A stretch of DNA of 64,000 nucleotides from Micropterus salmoides (GCF_014851395.1 NW_024040040.1:18915000-18978999); one strand, 5' to 3'. Positions 1-12,600 are shown, numbered from the stretch's first letter. Notes: generated by a model not told the origin, from the sequence alone. Made by a program: numbers and translations.

Positions 1-595
1 AATAATTTCATCAGGTCAGGAATATTACGTGGCAGTTGGCTTAACATCTAGCTAAGTAATAATAGGTGTGACTATGGATGGTGATTAGCGTGGCATTAAT
101 CAATACAGGCAATTGAACTTCACTGATTTACTTGTGCAAAGCAAATGAAGCCCCATTCGAATCATCCATTATGCAAACTGTGAATATTCTAATTCTTCAC
201 TTTGAGAGAAACAGTGGCGGCGTCTCGTTCAAACACCTATGTTGCAGATGTACACCTATGTAACAGATATGCTTATGGATGTTATTTGGGCATAATAAAT
301 AAAATCCATCTGTATTAGTCACTATGCCTGCATGTGACACTCATGGCTTATCAGCACTAGTAATACTTTGAACAATATACAATTGAATTCAAAAGATAGC
401 CCTTAATTTGTGTTTTTGATGATGGTGGTGGAGAGCATGTCAATTCAAAATATTCCATAGGTGTTCAATCAGGTTCATACTCATCAAACCACTCATTGAC
501 ACCTTGTGCACTGTGTGGAATCATCTGCATTTGTTATGTTTTTAGTTCACTTTTTTAGCTTTACCTTTTAATTTGTTGCCTATCTGTATTAGAGG
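1..595. other. Non-coding, AT-rich stretch
   Basis: No credible coding region, RNA gene or repeat boundary is visible. The open frames are short and interrupted, and base composition is AT-rich like the rest of the unique DNA here. Confidence 0.6.
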
Positions 596-817
596 GGAAA
601 ATCAATACAGCATTGTATGTCGATATTTTCTGTGACAATATTGTATCGTAACATGGACGTAAAGTATCAATCTTTTATTATATTGTATTAAATTGTACAT
701 GAGAAGTTTACTTTTTAGTACTATAAGAATAAAATCAATTTCTATCGTATCGTAATAATATCGTATCGTATCGTGATAATATCGTAACGTGGGGCCTCTA
801 GTAATTCCCATCCCTAA
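596..817 (-). mobile_element. Short non-autonomous DNA element (MITE) with ATCGT-rich body
   Basis: On the minus strand the segment opens with TTAGGGATGGGAATTAC and continues into a body built from repeated ATCGT/ACGAT units. Many teleost MITEs start with a TAGGGATGGG-type end, which suggests a small non-autonomous DNA transposon, perhaps hAT-related. The far end near 596 is less certain and I cannot point to a target-site duplication. It codes for nothing; the open frame across it comes from the repeat units. Confidence 0.5.
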
Positions 818-1964
818 TCTGTATGTTAGCCTTATTTAATAAAGGTGGTTGTACTGTGTCAGTGTTCTCATCAAAAAGCTGTGCAAAGTGCCTGACATTG
901 ATAACGGAGACCTTGGTTTGTCCGATCTCTTACCAACAGTCAACACTGGGTTCTTTTGACCATGACAATTTTGTTGCATTAATTTTAACCTAAAGTGATT
1001 TTAGTTGCCAATACTCATAATTTAGTAAATGCTTATCTGGGTCAATTTTGGACAAACAAGTTATTTTGGTAAGGTATGAGACATTTACCGTTTAAATGCT
1101 TTATCCTAACAGCTTTTCCTTGAGCCTGCTACATTAAAACTTGGGAACTCATCTGTGTTACATTATGTTTTGTCTGCCAAAATAAGTTAAATAAGCCATA
1201 TATTGATGGTTAAGAAAAGAAAGCTTCATCTCATGTATTGCATGGAGAACTCTGCATTTTGACCTGCGTGCTCTTCGGACAAAAATCCACCTACTTGTGT
1301 TTTTGGTTGGAGGCCAGTTCATAGGTTATCCTACGCCTCAACACTATATTAGGAGCTGTGGCTTTACACAGTTGTATTGGGAGGTTTTTGGCAGTGTTAC
1401 TGCAATGAACATAATGTACCTCTACAATGGATAGCTGTGAGGGTCAAAATACTACCACAGGTTCCAGCCATGCCGCTGGGACTGGTTTTCCAAATACAGT
1501 AGAAGAGCTGGTCAGTGCCCACTTGTTGCTGCAGCGTTGCCATATTTTAAAGAGATGAAGACATCAAAGCAACATTTCAGTATGGCTGTAAGCCCCCAGA
1601 AGTGGTGTCCAATTTTGTTCCCATCTACTCTGCAAATATTCATCTTAGGACACAGAACAGAAAAGTAAAATCAAATTCCTCCTATTGTGTTATGTATTGG
1701 GGTTGTTGAACTTCCAGTTGAAATTGCTCAGTGACAAATTTGATTCAAATATGGGAGGTATAGGGTCAAAATCATGTTCATCAGCTGACTAAACACAAAA
1801 CCCCCCAATGTAATGCTCTAACCTCATTAAATGTATTTTCTAAATAGAGAAGGGATATTTTAAACATGGAACAACTTAATTTTGCCCGTACAGGCTTGTT
1901 TAAGAGACCAGGGTTAAAATAAACCATTGAGACCAAATTAACTGGCTCTGCTCATCTGTATCTC
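818..1964. other. Non-coding stretch
   Basis: Repeat-poor DNA with no exon-like structure or RNA gene that I can recognise. Confidence 0.55.
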
Positions 1965-2092
1965 TTTCTTCCCTATCTTTCTTATCTCCTTTGCTTCTCC
2001 CTTCATCCTCACTGTTCTCATTCTCTTCCCCCCTCCTGACTGTATTTCCCTTCCCTTTTCTCTGGAGCTCCCTCCCTCCCTCCCTCCCCTGC
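1965..2092. repeat. Pyrimidine-rich low-complexity tract
   Basis: Mostly C and T on the plus strand, ending in a run of CTCC units. The matching purine strand gives a spurious charged open frame (rich in E, R, K). Confidence 0.8.
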
Positions 2093-2109
2093 GTCCATTC
2101 ATCCAATTA

Positions 2110-2340
2110 ACAGCAGCCCTTCAGTTTTGTGTAATTTAGAACAGAACACAGCAGTTGTAGATGTTATTAGAAGCAGTATCAATCAGTCCGGGGACAGTAA
2201 GAAGACATCCCTAATGCCCCGTCACGTACCTCGGCTCCTGTATTTATGACCGGGGGCCCCTACTGCACGGCTGGCATCACCCAGCCATCAAATAATAAAA
2301 TAAATCAAAACATAAGAGTTTTGTCTATTTGCAATTTCCT
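2110..2340. promoter_or_regulatory. Candidate conserved non-coding element
   Basis: Repeat-free stretch between a pyrimidine tract and lower-complexity DNA, of mixed composition and without coding potential. It resembles teleost conserved non-coding DNA. This is a judgement from texture only; conservation cannot be tested here. Confidence 0.2.
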
Positions 2341-4734
2341 TTCGGGTCTCCGAATATGAAACCAGATGTTTTCGGCATCCTAAAGATACTTTTCATCTGC
2401 CCTTCTTTTCCTTTCTTTTCCGCCCCTGTCTGTGTCTTTCTCTGTTTCCCGCTCTCGTTCTCTGTAGCCTCTCTGCCTCCCCTCTGCTTTCAAAATTAAT
2501 GTAAGCCCAGAAAAAAAAGAAAGGAAGCTTATAAAAAGTGAAATGTCCTCTTTGCCCAAGGAAGTAGTCTGTTTTGCATTGATAGAGAGGCACAGGCAGC
2601 CCCTGGCCATCTGAGGCTGAGCCTGTTTTTCCTCTGCGATATCCTGCCGCCACATCTCTGCCTCTCGAGTGCGCCTCCAAGTAAAGCGGGCGGGTCAAAG
2701 CAATAGCATTCGCCCGCCCCCACCCCCCCTTTCTCCAATCCTCTAATTGGAGGTGCTCAGGTTAAAGAATGTCCTGGTTATCGCAAAGCCAGCAGAGAAA
2801 CACAATTCAGCACTATAATTCCGCCCATGAGTGACTTGCATTTTCAAATATTTAGCGCCGGTGTTTACACAAGCTGTGTCATTATCTCATTTATGCACAT
2901 TCAAACGTTGACATGAGTTTATACAGGAGAATTAATTCCAAGTCAACCCGAATGGGATTTTTAATAGATTCTGGATATGTATGGGAATTCATAACCGTCT
3001 CTAAAGCACAGACATGGATACTGTGTTTGTATAATTCTCTCGGTGCAGCGAGTGTGGTCCCAGTCATTTCCCTTGTATGAAGAGGTTGTCTGTTTTATGC
3101 CTCTGGCCTCTGTTCATTTTGACAAACCGTGCGTGCTTTCTGCCAGTCACTTCCAGGCACCCACAGCTACAATAAACACCAGCCATTTTTTTTTCCAGCT
3201 CGAGGCCCAGGTTTGATCCCGAGCAGAACCCAGGCCAGCTCACTTCCTCCTGGGGCTTGAAAGCGGGGCCAATCCCAAACAAACAGGAACTCCAACATAT
3301 ACGGCAGCTCCCCGTGAGCCATGCACCTGCATAGTGTTACGCAGGACTTAACAGATCCAGGGTTTAGCCAGCCAGGGCTTATGTTTGCAAGCTTGGAGCT
3401 GCTGAAATTTGCAGACAAGCAGCAAAGGTTCCGCTGCAGTGCAATGTAATTTGTAGACTAGAGATCAATGCAAGGAGTTTATTGGTGATAGAATTTTTAA
3501 TTTATGGGGAAACCCAAAGAACTGTCCCCAGCAGAAACAGTGGGATCCTTTAGTAAAAGGAGCATTACTCCTTAAATGTTTGGGGGTGGTATCTTTAATG
3601 CCACCACACATGAAAGGGAAAAGAAAACTGCAACCTTGAATTGGTATTATGAAAAAGTAATTGATAAGTACAGTCCTTAGTACCTCATTTGCTGTGCAAA
3701 TAGGTCTTAAAAGTCTTGACATTTACACTCAGCTAATTTAGGCAACAAAAATATCCTTTATGTTTAATGAAATTCAAAGATTTCAAAGAAGTCCTCCTTT
3801 TGAGGGCACAAAAAAATGTAAGCGCTGACAACTAACAGCATTTTACGCCTACTGTTAAATACATGAGTCCAATTATGGTTGTCCTCGTTAACGTGACAGG
3901 ATGTCAAACAAGCACTTCCTGTTAACTGCCTCTTATCTTAATTGGTCTAGTCTCAGAGGAGGGTCCGGCACTGTGCTGACTATATGGTCACAGAGTCTGC
4001 TTCTTGTCTGGCTCAACCCAGCACAATCTCATTTTGTTGTCATCGCAGTCTGTGCAAAGACGAAACCACTTCCAAGTGTTTTGGAGATGTCTGACTCTAT
4101 CCTAAGTGCCAGCCGTTCAAACATCAGGAGGTACATGGGCAGAGGTTTCTTTTTAGCTGCAGGAAAAGTTGAACCATTTCCAGAAATACAGACACTATGG
4201 CACATGTCCAATGCTCAGCTCCCTGGTAACATTTAACAATTACTCATTAAAAATGGTAGAAAAATGGTTAAATGGTCAAATTCAGCGGTTACAGAAGCAG
4301 AAGTCTTTTTGGGACTCTTCCCTTCTCATCTGACTGTCAGTCAGACGTCCAGGCATCGCTTCTGCTTTGGGGTTCTTGACTACGACAGAGAGCAGCACTC
4401 TTAATAAAGCCCAAATGCAATCTCCCTCTAACCCCAATGAGATGGCAGGGCTCCTCAGCTCTTCCATAATGCACTATTCATGCTTTTTATTAATCTCTTT
4501 TTCCTCCAGCCATTTTTCAAATCACTCCTTTTGTTTACTCATGAATATTTTTCTGCCTTGTTGAGAGAGGGAGTGCGAGGGAGAGAGCAAAGGGAGGCAA
4601 GAAGAGGGAGACCATCAGCAAAGGTATAGGAATGGTGGAGCTTCATCCATGGGTAATTTGTGGCAGGGAAGCCCTGTATTTCATCATGGGATAATCTAAC
4701 CTTAGAGGTGTTTTACAGACTGCCTCCGAGCCCA
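2341..4734. other. Non-coding stretch
   Basis: No recognisable gene. Open frames of up to about 110 codons on both strands have no splice context, motif or composition that would mark them as coding. The part around 2,800-3,060 is repeat-free with ATTAAT/TTTATGCA-type motifs and could be regulatory. Confidence 0.5.
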
Positions 4735-4960
4735 AAATAGGTCACTTAAGCAGGCTTAGCAGGCGAGGCCAGCCTGATATGAGGGCCCTGCACCCCAGGG
4801 ACACCTAGCCACGGTAATTGGTGGTTATGGCCTGGGGTTTTTATAGGCGATGTTGGCCATCTAATGTCACATTTAGGACAACGGCATGCTCAGGCCTAGA
4901 CCGGCGCTAGCATGGGCTCATTAACAAGCTCCTAATTACAGACAGACAATTAGTGGAAAG
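4735..4960. promoter_or_regulatory. Candidate conserved non-coding element
   Basis: Higher GC than its surroundings, non-repetitive and non-coding, with a GGTAATTGGTGG motif and TTAATTAC-like cores just downstream. I infer possible enhancer character only from these motifs and the lack of repeats. Confidence 0.2.
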
Positions 4961-6873
4961 TCAACTATATGGGAGCTATATGGAGAATGAGTAATTTCTC
5001 ATTTCTTATTGGGTCAGTGTTACTCATTTCATCCTTTTTTTGGCAGATTTGCAGCACCCCACTCTGTGTGTTTGATAAAAACAGATAGTGATCATAATAG
5101 GCCGTCTACAAAAGGTACCCAGCATTAGGCTAATCTGTCACCCATTTCCATTTTTGCTCATTTTTTTGAGATCCAACGTGAGAGGGAAAGAGTGAGGTTT
5201 GTGTGTGCGGGGGAGAGGGGGGGGTAATGAAAAGGGCCTAAATGACAGTGGGTTGACAGTGGGATTGGCTGGTAAATGACTGCGGAGTGGCTCGCCTGCG
5301 GAGAGGGGATGGAGGAGGCTCCCAGTAGGCCTGATTAATTCCACTCTCGGCGGCTGCCAGGGGAGAGCTGGGGTTAGCGGCTGCTCGAAGAGGAGCCTAT
5401 TACCAGTCCGCCGCTGAAACTGATATAATCAGCTACACAGTGACCCGGCCTTCCCCGAGACAAACTTTTCCAGGGCTCGCTCCCCATTCGTTCCACACTG
5501 GGACTTAAAAACGACGGTGGGGAGAGAAGGTGGGGGGGGAGGGGCGTCGGGTTTGGATGAGGGGTACAAAAGATTTTCTTTTTGAGAGATGGTTAGGGGG
5601 AGCTTTGTAAGAAATCCTCTCTGCTGTTCTGACTCCACTCTCCCTCACTCTGACTGTACCCTCTGTATCTCTTTATCCCTATCTCTCTCCCTTCTCCTTC
5701 CCTCTCTGGCTGATTTCCTGCAGCTTTGATAGTGACAGACCCTCCCGTGTGGCAGCAGCTTTAAGTCTGGTCAGATATGAATATGTCACAGCTCTTAATC
5801 CCAGACGCTTCTCTCACAGCTTCACAAACCGCAGGAAGTATGGCGCGTTTTATCTGATGTGGGCTCTACAATGTGAAGCGTCCCCCGCCCCCCTTATGTT
5901 CTCCTGAACCCTGCTCCATCTGTTTTTTGGGGTTTTTTTTGGATTGACCTAGAATATAAATTGAGTACGGGATAGCATAACATTATCCAAGTGACATATG
6001 TTCATCTATCATACAGGTATGTCTCACACTGCAGCTGGAGTTACAGCCTTCCTAATAACAGGCCTAGTGAGGATTACAGGATTACCAGTTAACATCATGA
6101 GATGTGTGTTTGCTTGCATTTTCTGACTCTGTCCTGAAAATACAGACTCTGAAAGGCCACTTTACCCAAAGACACATTTTCTCAATTTACCTCCAGTTGT
6201 ATCAGGTTTTGAGATATTTCTGCCAACCTAAATACAATCTGAAAGCCTTTTGATAATTCACGGAACTCATTGTGAGCAGTTTTCAGATTGGTGAGATGGG
6301 GGGATTGAAAGATAAATGAATAGCAAAAACAATAACAAACACTTTGTTTACACTATATTTTATCATACGTTATCTCTTTCTTTAGATACTCATACCAGTT
6401 TTAATCAAATTTTAACTTGTTTCAGCCATGTTTTTCTCAATAAAAACTAAAGTTATTTTGGTCTAGTTTTTATCATTCAGTTTTTATTTTTAATGTCTTC
6501 TGAGCACTCGGGGGCTGCAGCTGTCACCATGTTGGTTGTGTACAGTTACCATGGCTACAGGTGCTTCTTTCTTTTATTGCTGGTATCGTATCGTATCGTC
6601 AGTGTAAAAAGTAGTGTTTGCTTATTCACGCACACTCACAGCCCACAGGACTCGCTTGTCTTACATTAGCTTACCTTAAGTTCATCCTAGCCTGCATGTT
6701 TAAGTGTTGTATTCGGCAATTGTCAGTGTATTGTAGATATTTAATCCATAAATCAGTTTCTTCCAAGTAATGTTTTCTTTTTTTCATTGACATTTCATTC
6801 TAACTCTCTCTCATTTAAGTCTTTTTTTTAACACCATTTTACACGCACGCCCTTGTACCAAGCGTCACCAAAG
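4961..6873. other. Non-coding stretch
   Basis: A purine-rich patch (about 5,190-5,230 and 5,515-5,545), a CT-rich patch (5,640-5,720), then AT-rich sequence. A short (GTATC)3-like run at 6,583-6,599 recalls the MITE at 596-817 but is too short to assign. No gene seen. Confidence 0.5.
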
Positions 6874-7652
6874 CCCCTTTTCTACCGCATGGTACTAGCT
6901 CAACTTACCTTGACTCTGCTCATCTCACTGGGGAGAAAATGGTACCTTGTAGGCTACCTGGTCCCTATTTGGGTATCACCTCCGTCGAGGTTCCAAGCAA
7001 GCTGAGACGAGCTGAGGCGATACCAAAAGGTGACGTGAAAACACTGCAGATCAGTCAGAGAATGCAAGAGAACAAATGTGGGTTGGAAATAACCTGGCTA
7101 GCAGCTGGTGTGTAGCTAGTCATGCAGTGGGTTTGCAGCTGAGCTACTGCTGCTAATGTTAACTCAGTTTAGGTGCTCTGTTTGGTTTTAGTTTAGGATT
7201 CCTTCAGTGTTGAGGTTTCTATCAATAGCCAAATTACCACTAAAACTCCTCCAAAACAAACGGACCCAGATTTAAACATTAAAAAAAACTGACCGTCAGG
7301 ATAAGAGTTGTCAGCTGGAAATGTTTTGATGTCTGTTTATGTAAAACAGATGTAGAACGCAACGGAACTTCTAATATTTATTTATCAGTAGGGCCACGCT
7401 GTTGGACCGGAAGTGCCCCAGACCTGCCAAACTGTTGTGTTTTTAGGCATGTGTTTCTTTTTTTTCCTTTATGTCTGTGCTGGAGTTCCTTTGAGATATT
7501 GATGGCTTTATCCAGTTTGTTATTACATTTGTTATGAACTTAATTCCTGAGTCTCTTCATTATACTTACACAAGATTGCGTCACGACTGTTTCGTATGGT
7601 GTCGCTATGATGACCAGCTACACTGAGGGGGTACTACTGCAATGGAAAACGG
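6874..7652. mobile_element. Degraded inverted-repeat DNA element
   Basis: The left end, CCCCTTTTCTACCGCATGGT at 6,874, is an imperfect inverted match to the right end, GTACTACTGCAATGGAAAAC starting at 7,631. The interior is non-coding. This fits an old non-autonomous DNA transposon of a type common in fish, with a TTTTCYA..GCRGTA-style terminus. Superfamily and target-site duplication are not resolved. Confidence 0.4.
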
Positions 7653-8559
7653 AGAACAGGACACCACAGCAGTCGAGTAGAGGCGTGTTGAGGTAAGCTG
7701 ACAACTAATCCACACGCAAGTACACATAGGTGCACAAAAAAGTAGCACAAACCCATAATACATGAGACACATCCTGCTACATTTCTAGATCACACCCGCC
7801 CTCCACACACACACACACTCACACTACCAAACTGGTGAGACAGTGAATTTTTATTTGATTTATTCTTATTTACATCTCCCAAACATCAACTTTTTTTGCT
7901 CTCAAGGGAGCTCAGGATCTTTTCTGCCCTAGCGTCCCTGTAAATTAAACAATTATTCAGTCTGACAGGGACATTTCTTCTGGAAATCTTCAGTGTCACT
8001 GTCAATGTATCAAATGGAACTTTTCAATGCTTTGAGCATCACAAATATAATTCCATTCACCACCATTGTTTAGTGACACTGAAATCTCAAAACCTGGACA
8101 AATAAAACCAAAATGATCTGCTGGCACTGCCAGAGGTGGTGGAAGTGAGAAAATACCTTTTAACCGTGTGTCTCTTGGCCCTTGGCTGTGCTTCTGCAGT
8201 CAAGGATGCAGCCACTCTCACACACCCACACGTAGACACACACACGCAGCCCATTTTCATTTGTGTCCATTACACAGTCCTATTCATGTCCCTGGCCCTC
8301 TTCCTGCCTCAGTCTAAAAAATGCCAGCCCTCCCCTTCATATATCCCACCCGTCCCTCCCTCCCTCCACGCTGATAAAGGTCGTGAATAATACATATTAA
8401 GCACTGTACTGAAGGCCGTAACCGAACTGTTAAAATATTGATCTTTGCCAATCATAATAAAGAGAAATTACTGAAAGCGATCCATCACCATAAGCCAAGT
8501 GTCTGCTCCTACTCCAAGCTTAACTTGCTCAATTTCCCCCCTCTATGTAGCACCACATT
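7653..8559. other. Non-coding stretch
   Basis: Includes a short CA-rich patch (7,805-7,825) and another at 8,217-8,250. No exon-like or RNA-like structure recognised. Confidence 0.5.
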
Positions 8560-8780
8560 ATGGCTCAATAATGATAAAGATGATATCAGCGCTGCAATTG
8601 CCGCTGTGTGCGCAGTGAAAGGTAGTGTGTTGTCATGCAAATTAAGTGACAACAAATCCATAACACGACTAAATATATTTGGAGGATTACGTCCCGTTCA
8701 TCTGTGGAAAGAAATAAATACTTTCAATATTTGCCAGTGCTCGCTCATCTCTGCTCTCCAGATTCCAAATGGTGCATGAC
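8560..8780. promoter_or_regulatory. Candidate enhancer-like element with POU octamer
   Basis: A perfect octamer ATGCAAAT lies at 8,635-8,642 and runs into TTAAGTG, a homeobox-like core. The surrounding 200 bases are non-repetitive and end just before a TG-rich tract. ATGCAAAT is the classic POU-factor (Oct) site. Function here is inference. Confidence 0.3.
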
Positions 8781-8789
8781 ATTTGGGTT

Positions 8790-9150
8790 GTGACGTGTGT
8801 GTGTGTGTTAGATGTGCACATAGGAGTGTTTGTTCGTGTATGTGTGTGTGGAGAGAGCATTTATGGAAGTGTGTAATTCCACATTTTGCATGAGGATTTT
8901 TGTATTATACATGCAGACAAAAAACTATATGTGTGTGTCTTTGCTTGTATGAGTGTCTGTGAAGAGGGAGATTTTTTGCTTGTGTGTGTTTGTGTGTAGA
9001 CATGTGTATGAGGAGTGCATTTTTGTGTGTGATTCCAAACAGTGCATGATATTAGAGTGTATGCATGTCTGAGGTGTGTGTGCATTAGGTTTTATGTCCT
9101 GCACCAGCGTAGAGCAGCGCATGTGTGTACATGCATGTGTATGTGGGTTT
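8790..9150. repeat. Degenerate TG-rich low-complexity tract
   Basis: Many interrupted TGTG runs on the plus strand, typical of a decayed (TG)n microsatellite. It produces histidine/threonine-rich spurious frames on the minus strand. Confidence 0.8.
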
Positions 9151-9276
9151 CCTGTGTGTGAGAGAACATTTTTCTAAGGCGAAAAGCAGCAAACTGGAGG
9201 TTGGAGTCACCTTAAAGCAGCTCTGATCAGATCAGCCGGTCCACCTCCAACCTGAAACCTGCACTGACTATTTCGC

Positions 9277-9310
9277 ATGATCACCTTTAATAGCACCTAA
9301 AGGTGATCAT
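9277..9310. other. Perfect 13-bp stem-loop
   Basis: The arms ATGATCACCTTTA (9,277-9,289) and TAAAGGTGATCAT (9,298-9,310) are exact reverse complements around an 8-nt loop. In DNA this is an inverted AGGTGATCA motif, so a palindromic protein site is as likely as an RNA hairpin. It is too short on its own for a typical miRNA precursor. Confidence 0.7.
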
Positions 9311-9329
9311 ACAAGGCCGCCTGCCCAAC

Positions 9330-9580
9330 TAAGCAAGACGCCCCGGCACTTAATGAGTTTTTAAATATTAAAAGCACCACACATCGTCGTCACTATTGTG
9401 AGCTCTTAATTTACCAAGCAATTAGGCGCGGGCCCTCATTTATCAGCGTGTGTTCATTTGCTGAAAACCTAGTCACTTTTTATTAATCGATGCCATAGAA
9501 ACGGCGAGGTGAAATTAATGTGCGCCCAGCGGAGGTCACGCCAGCCGTGCCAGCTAGCTGCGGCTCAGTGAAACGGGAGA
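9330..9580. promoter_or_regulatory. Candidate conserved non-coding element
   Basis: Repeat-free DNA with several homeodomain-type cores (CTTAATGAG, TTAATTTACC, CAATTAGG, TTATTAATCGATG, AAATTAATG) in 250 bases. This density resembles developmental enhancers, but that is inferred from motifs alone. Confidence 0.3.
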
Positions 9581-10617
9581 TAAATAGGAAGTGCGCTCCG
9601 CCAGCTACACCGTAGATATGTTGAGGCCCCGGTGTGGTATGCCGGGGGACCGGCCTCTGTGGCTGAGGAGATGAGGAACAGTGGAGGAATGCTGCATGGC
9701 TTTTCTGTGGCCATCTGTTTTTTTGCTGCTCCTTTTTTTTTTCTGTGCAGGAGGAAAATGAACTAAATGCCTTTAAAAAGGAAAAGCAATGATAGTTTTC
9801 ATCTTGCTACTTCTGTCCTTTCCTTACTTCCTTTTTTCCTTCCTTTCCTACTTGCTATTCATATGGAAAAGTGAGAATGAATCAAAACTATGTTTTTTGA
9901 GAGGAATCCCAATGTGCCTTTTCTGTATGTCGGAATATTTTCTGCCTTGTCTCATACTGACACCATGCTCCATGCTATATACTCATGTACAATATTACCA
10001 TATACTCATAATTCTTTTTCAGAGGTTAATACACAGGTTAATACAAGGCCTTTGTAAAGGAAAATATTATCTAACCTTCTAATTCTCTCAGTCACTATAA
10101 TTTGCATAAGGATATATATTGTCTCACTTAAATACAATCAAAGCAAAGCCACTGGTAATGGATGATGAGACACCTGCTCGGCTCGTGTTTACAGCAGCAT
10201 GCTAATGTTAGCTCCACCCTGGGAGAGCTATCCACTGTGATGTGCACAGGTGTTGTTTGCAGTGCTGCCCCCACTGTTGTGCTGTCTGATAGGCCGGCCA
10301 ATGTGGGATTCCTTAATCTTGCTGCCGCTGTAGGGGTGAGCAAACATACTGTATACCTGCCAGATAATTCCACCGCCTGATGTAAAGTGACTGGAGTCTG
10401 TGTTGTCAGACAGTTCTCACAGACTTTACTCATGTAGCCAAAAACTTTGTTAAACCTGATTCCAGCAACAATTTGGAAAGCACTTGTACAATGTGGCAGC
10501 AGTGAAAATCCTCTTTGGTGTTTGTTTGGAACAGATGCAGAACTTTTGATGACATCTAGGTTCAATGCCATTATCCAAAAGCATCTGCTTTATGTATTTA
10601 TTGTAATGTCATCTAAA
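9581..10617. other. Non-coding stretch with an unexplained open frame
   Basis: A minus-strand frame of 147 codons runs 10,571-10,128, and a plus-strand frame of 72 codons overlaps it at 10,162-10,380. I recognise no domain, and neither frame is flanked by convincing splice sites. At 9,750 a good acceptor (T-rich tract then TGTGCAG) precedes a short open frame ending at a TGA, but no partner exon is evident. Confidence 0.45.
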
Positions 10618-11443
10618 GCCACGTTCAGACTGCAGGCCTTAATGCTCATTTCCAATATTTTTCCTAGATCCGATTTTTTTGTTTGACAGTTCATATTATT
10701 GCTTAAATGTGGCCCATATCTGACTCCAGTGTGAACTGTCCGCAGCCTGAAAGTGACCCGCATGCCCAGAAGAATAACACAACGTCACACACAGCACGCT
10801 GTACAGAAGTAAACACAGCCACAGAGGTTAGCTCCGGTTAGCTCCTACTTGCTAACCATCCCAATTTTCACGGGAGACTCCCGTTTTTCATTGTCCTCTC
10901 ATGGGTCAGATTTCTCCCGAATTATGACAAGTGTTCACAACTTTCTGTTTTTTTCATTACGGTTTCTGGCGCTGTACAACGCATCTGCCCCACAAGTCAC
11001 TCCATCTCTCTCCCTCTTTTTCTCTCTCTCTCTCCCCACTCTGTCCGCTCTGACAAATAGCATGCACATAACTCGCGGTCCGGTGAATTTCAGGTATAAG
11101 AAAGGGAATTTGTGAGCAAATGATGGCAAGGTAGAGAAGAAAAAGCCACATGTTTAATAATGCCTTTTTGTGGAGCTTTTTCGTTCACCGCGGCTCCGTC
11201 TACAGCAGAACGGTGACAACAGCTGCTCTAGAGTGACGTCAAAGTCGCATTAATTCCGACCTGAATGTCCATACCATAGACAGTATATAAGAATGAAGGT
11301 CCAGACTCAGGTCGCATTTAAAAAGATCTGGATTTGGACCACATATGAAAGTGGCCCAAATCCGAACTGGAAAAGATCAGATTCCATGTGACTTGACCTC
11401 TTCACATTGTTATAAAAAGATCAGATCTGAGTCTGAACTTAGC
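10618..11443. mobile_element. Non-autonomous DNA element with short terminal inverted repeats
   Basis: The ends GCCACGTTCAGACT (10,618-10,631) and AGTCTGAACTTAGC (11,430-11,443) are inverted repeats matching at 12 of 14 positions. The subterminal parts on both sides also share a GTGGCCCAxAT(C)xG-type motif in opposite orientation. The interior (10,850-11,130) has a CT-rich patch and no transposase. No clear target-site duplication is visible. At 11,275-11,300 it carries a short piece resembling the end of the repeat at 49,228-49,257. Confidence 0.55.
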
Positions 11444-12600
11444 CTAAGAGACAGAATTTGATGTTTTGTTACATAAAACAACACATGCTGTCAGGACCAA
11501 AGAATACTTGGGCTATTTACAGGATAGTTTGTACATTAAAAATGACAGTTGATGAAGAGTTACTTGAGCTCATCTCATAAGGCTGCGGAGGTTTTGCAAA
11601 CAAAAATGTGTGGGGAAACTACTGGTTTAGTCCATAAATCGTCACACAAATGCTCATTAAAAGCAGCAAACTTTCACATGCACTATGAGAACCTGAACCA
11701 GTTATTGTTTGTAATTTTCTCTTGTCTCAAATGATAAATCAATAAAAAAAAAAAGGTTTTACAAAATCCACTCACTAATCTCCTCTGATGAAAGTCAAGT
11801 TAGCAGCAAGAACATTGCAAGTTTTGAAAAACTACAGTACTTCGTGGTGTAAACAGTTCCAGTCCAGCTTTAAAAACACCTTTGAATAGATTTATAATCA
11901 AGGGACGACCCTGGTTTTGTGGATATATCTGGATTCATTTCCTCACATTCCCACAATCTCCACCATCACTGCAGAACACCCCCCTTCCGTCCCTGTGTGC
12001 CCCTGATCCACGACCCCCAGAGATGTTTGCAGCAGACTGTGATGGGGCTGTGCCAGCTTGGTGCTGCTCCAGCCTCGGCCCCAGCCTGTCCCAAGCCCGG
12101 GCCCGGCACTGCACTAATATGCTCCCATTCCTCATCCAGACAGTCCGTAAAGCACTGGGGCAAAATATTCTGTCTCCCTGAGCAGCTCCTAATAAATTGT
12201 CCTTTCATCGACGCACAAGACAAATTTTGCCTTCTCTCCCTCCCTCCCCTCTCACCCCCCTCCCCTCCCCATCTCACTACACTCACTTTCACTATGTTCA
12301 CATGCTCTGGAGCTCCCGCTTTCCCAGTTCCTCTGCTCCCTGTGGTTTAGTGAAACTGGCACACTCACTCTACCTCTCAATAAACTACAGGGATGCCAGG
12401 GGCGCAGCTCAGTTGGCCAGAGCCCTCTGCAAAAGGGTGATGGAAAGGAAGAGAAACAGAGGAGGCCGCTAGGGGATGGAGGCAGGGTTGACAAGGTAGA
12501 GGGAAAAGATAAAAAGAAGTGAAGAGAGAAGGATATTGTGCACAATCCTCTACACCTCTCTTCTCTTCCCTGTCTCTCTCTCCTCCACATGCTGCCACAA
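11444..12600. other. Non-coding stretch
   Basis: Contains a CT-rich patch (12,225-12,300). Overlapping open frames of 90-143 codons at 11,882-12,632 on both strands reflect this biased composition. No gene recognised. Confidence 0.5.

Noticed and set aside
6583..6599. (GTATC)n run resembling the MITE at 596-817
   Set aside because: Only about 17 bases; simple tandem slippage explains it.
12399..12425. Possible tRNA gene (GGCGCAGCTCAGTTGGCCAG has A-box form)
   Set aside because: No B-box, no acceptor-stem pairing and no anticodon arm within the expected distance.
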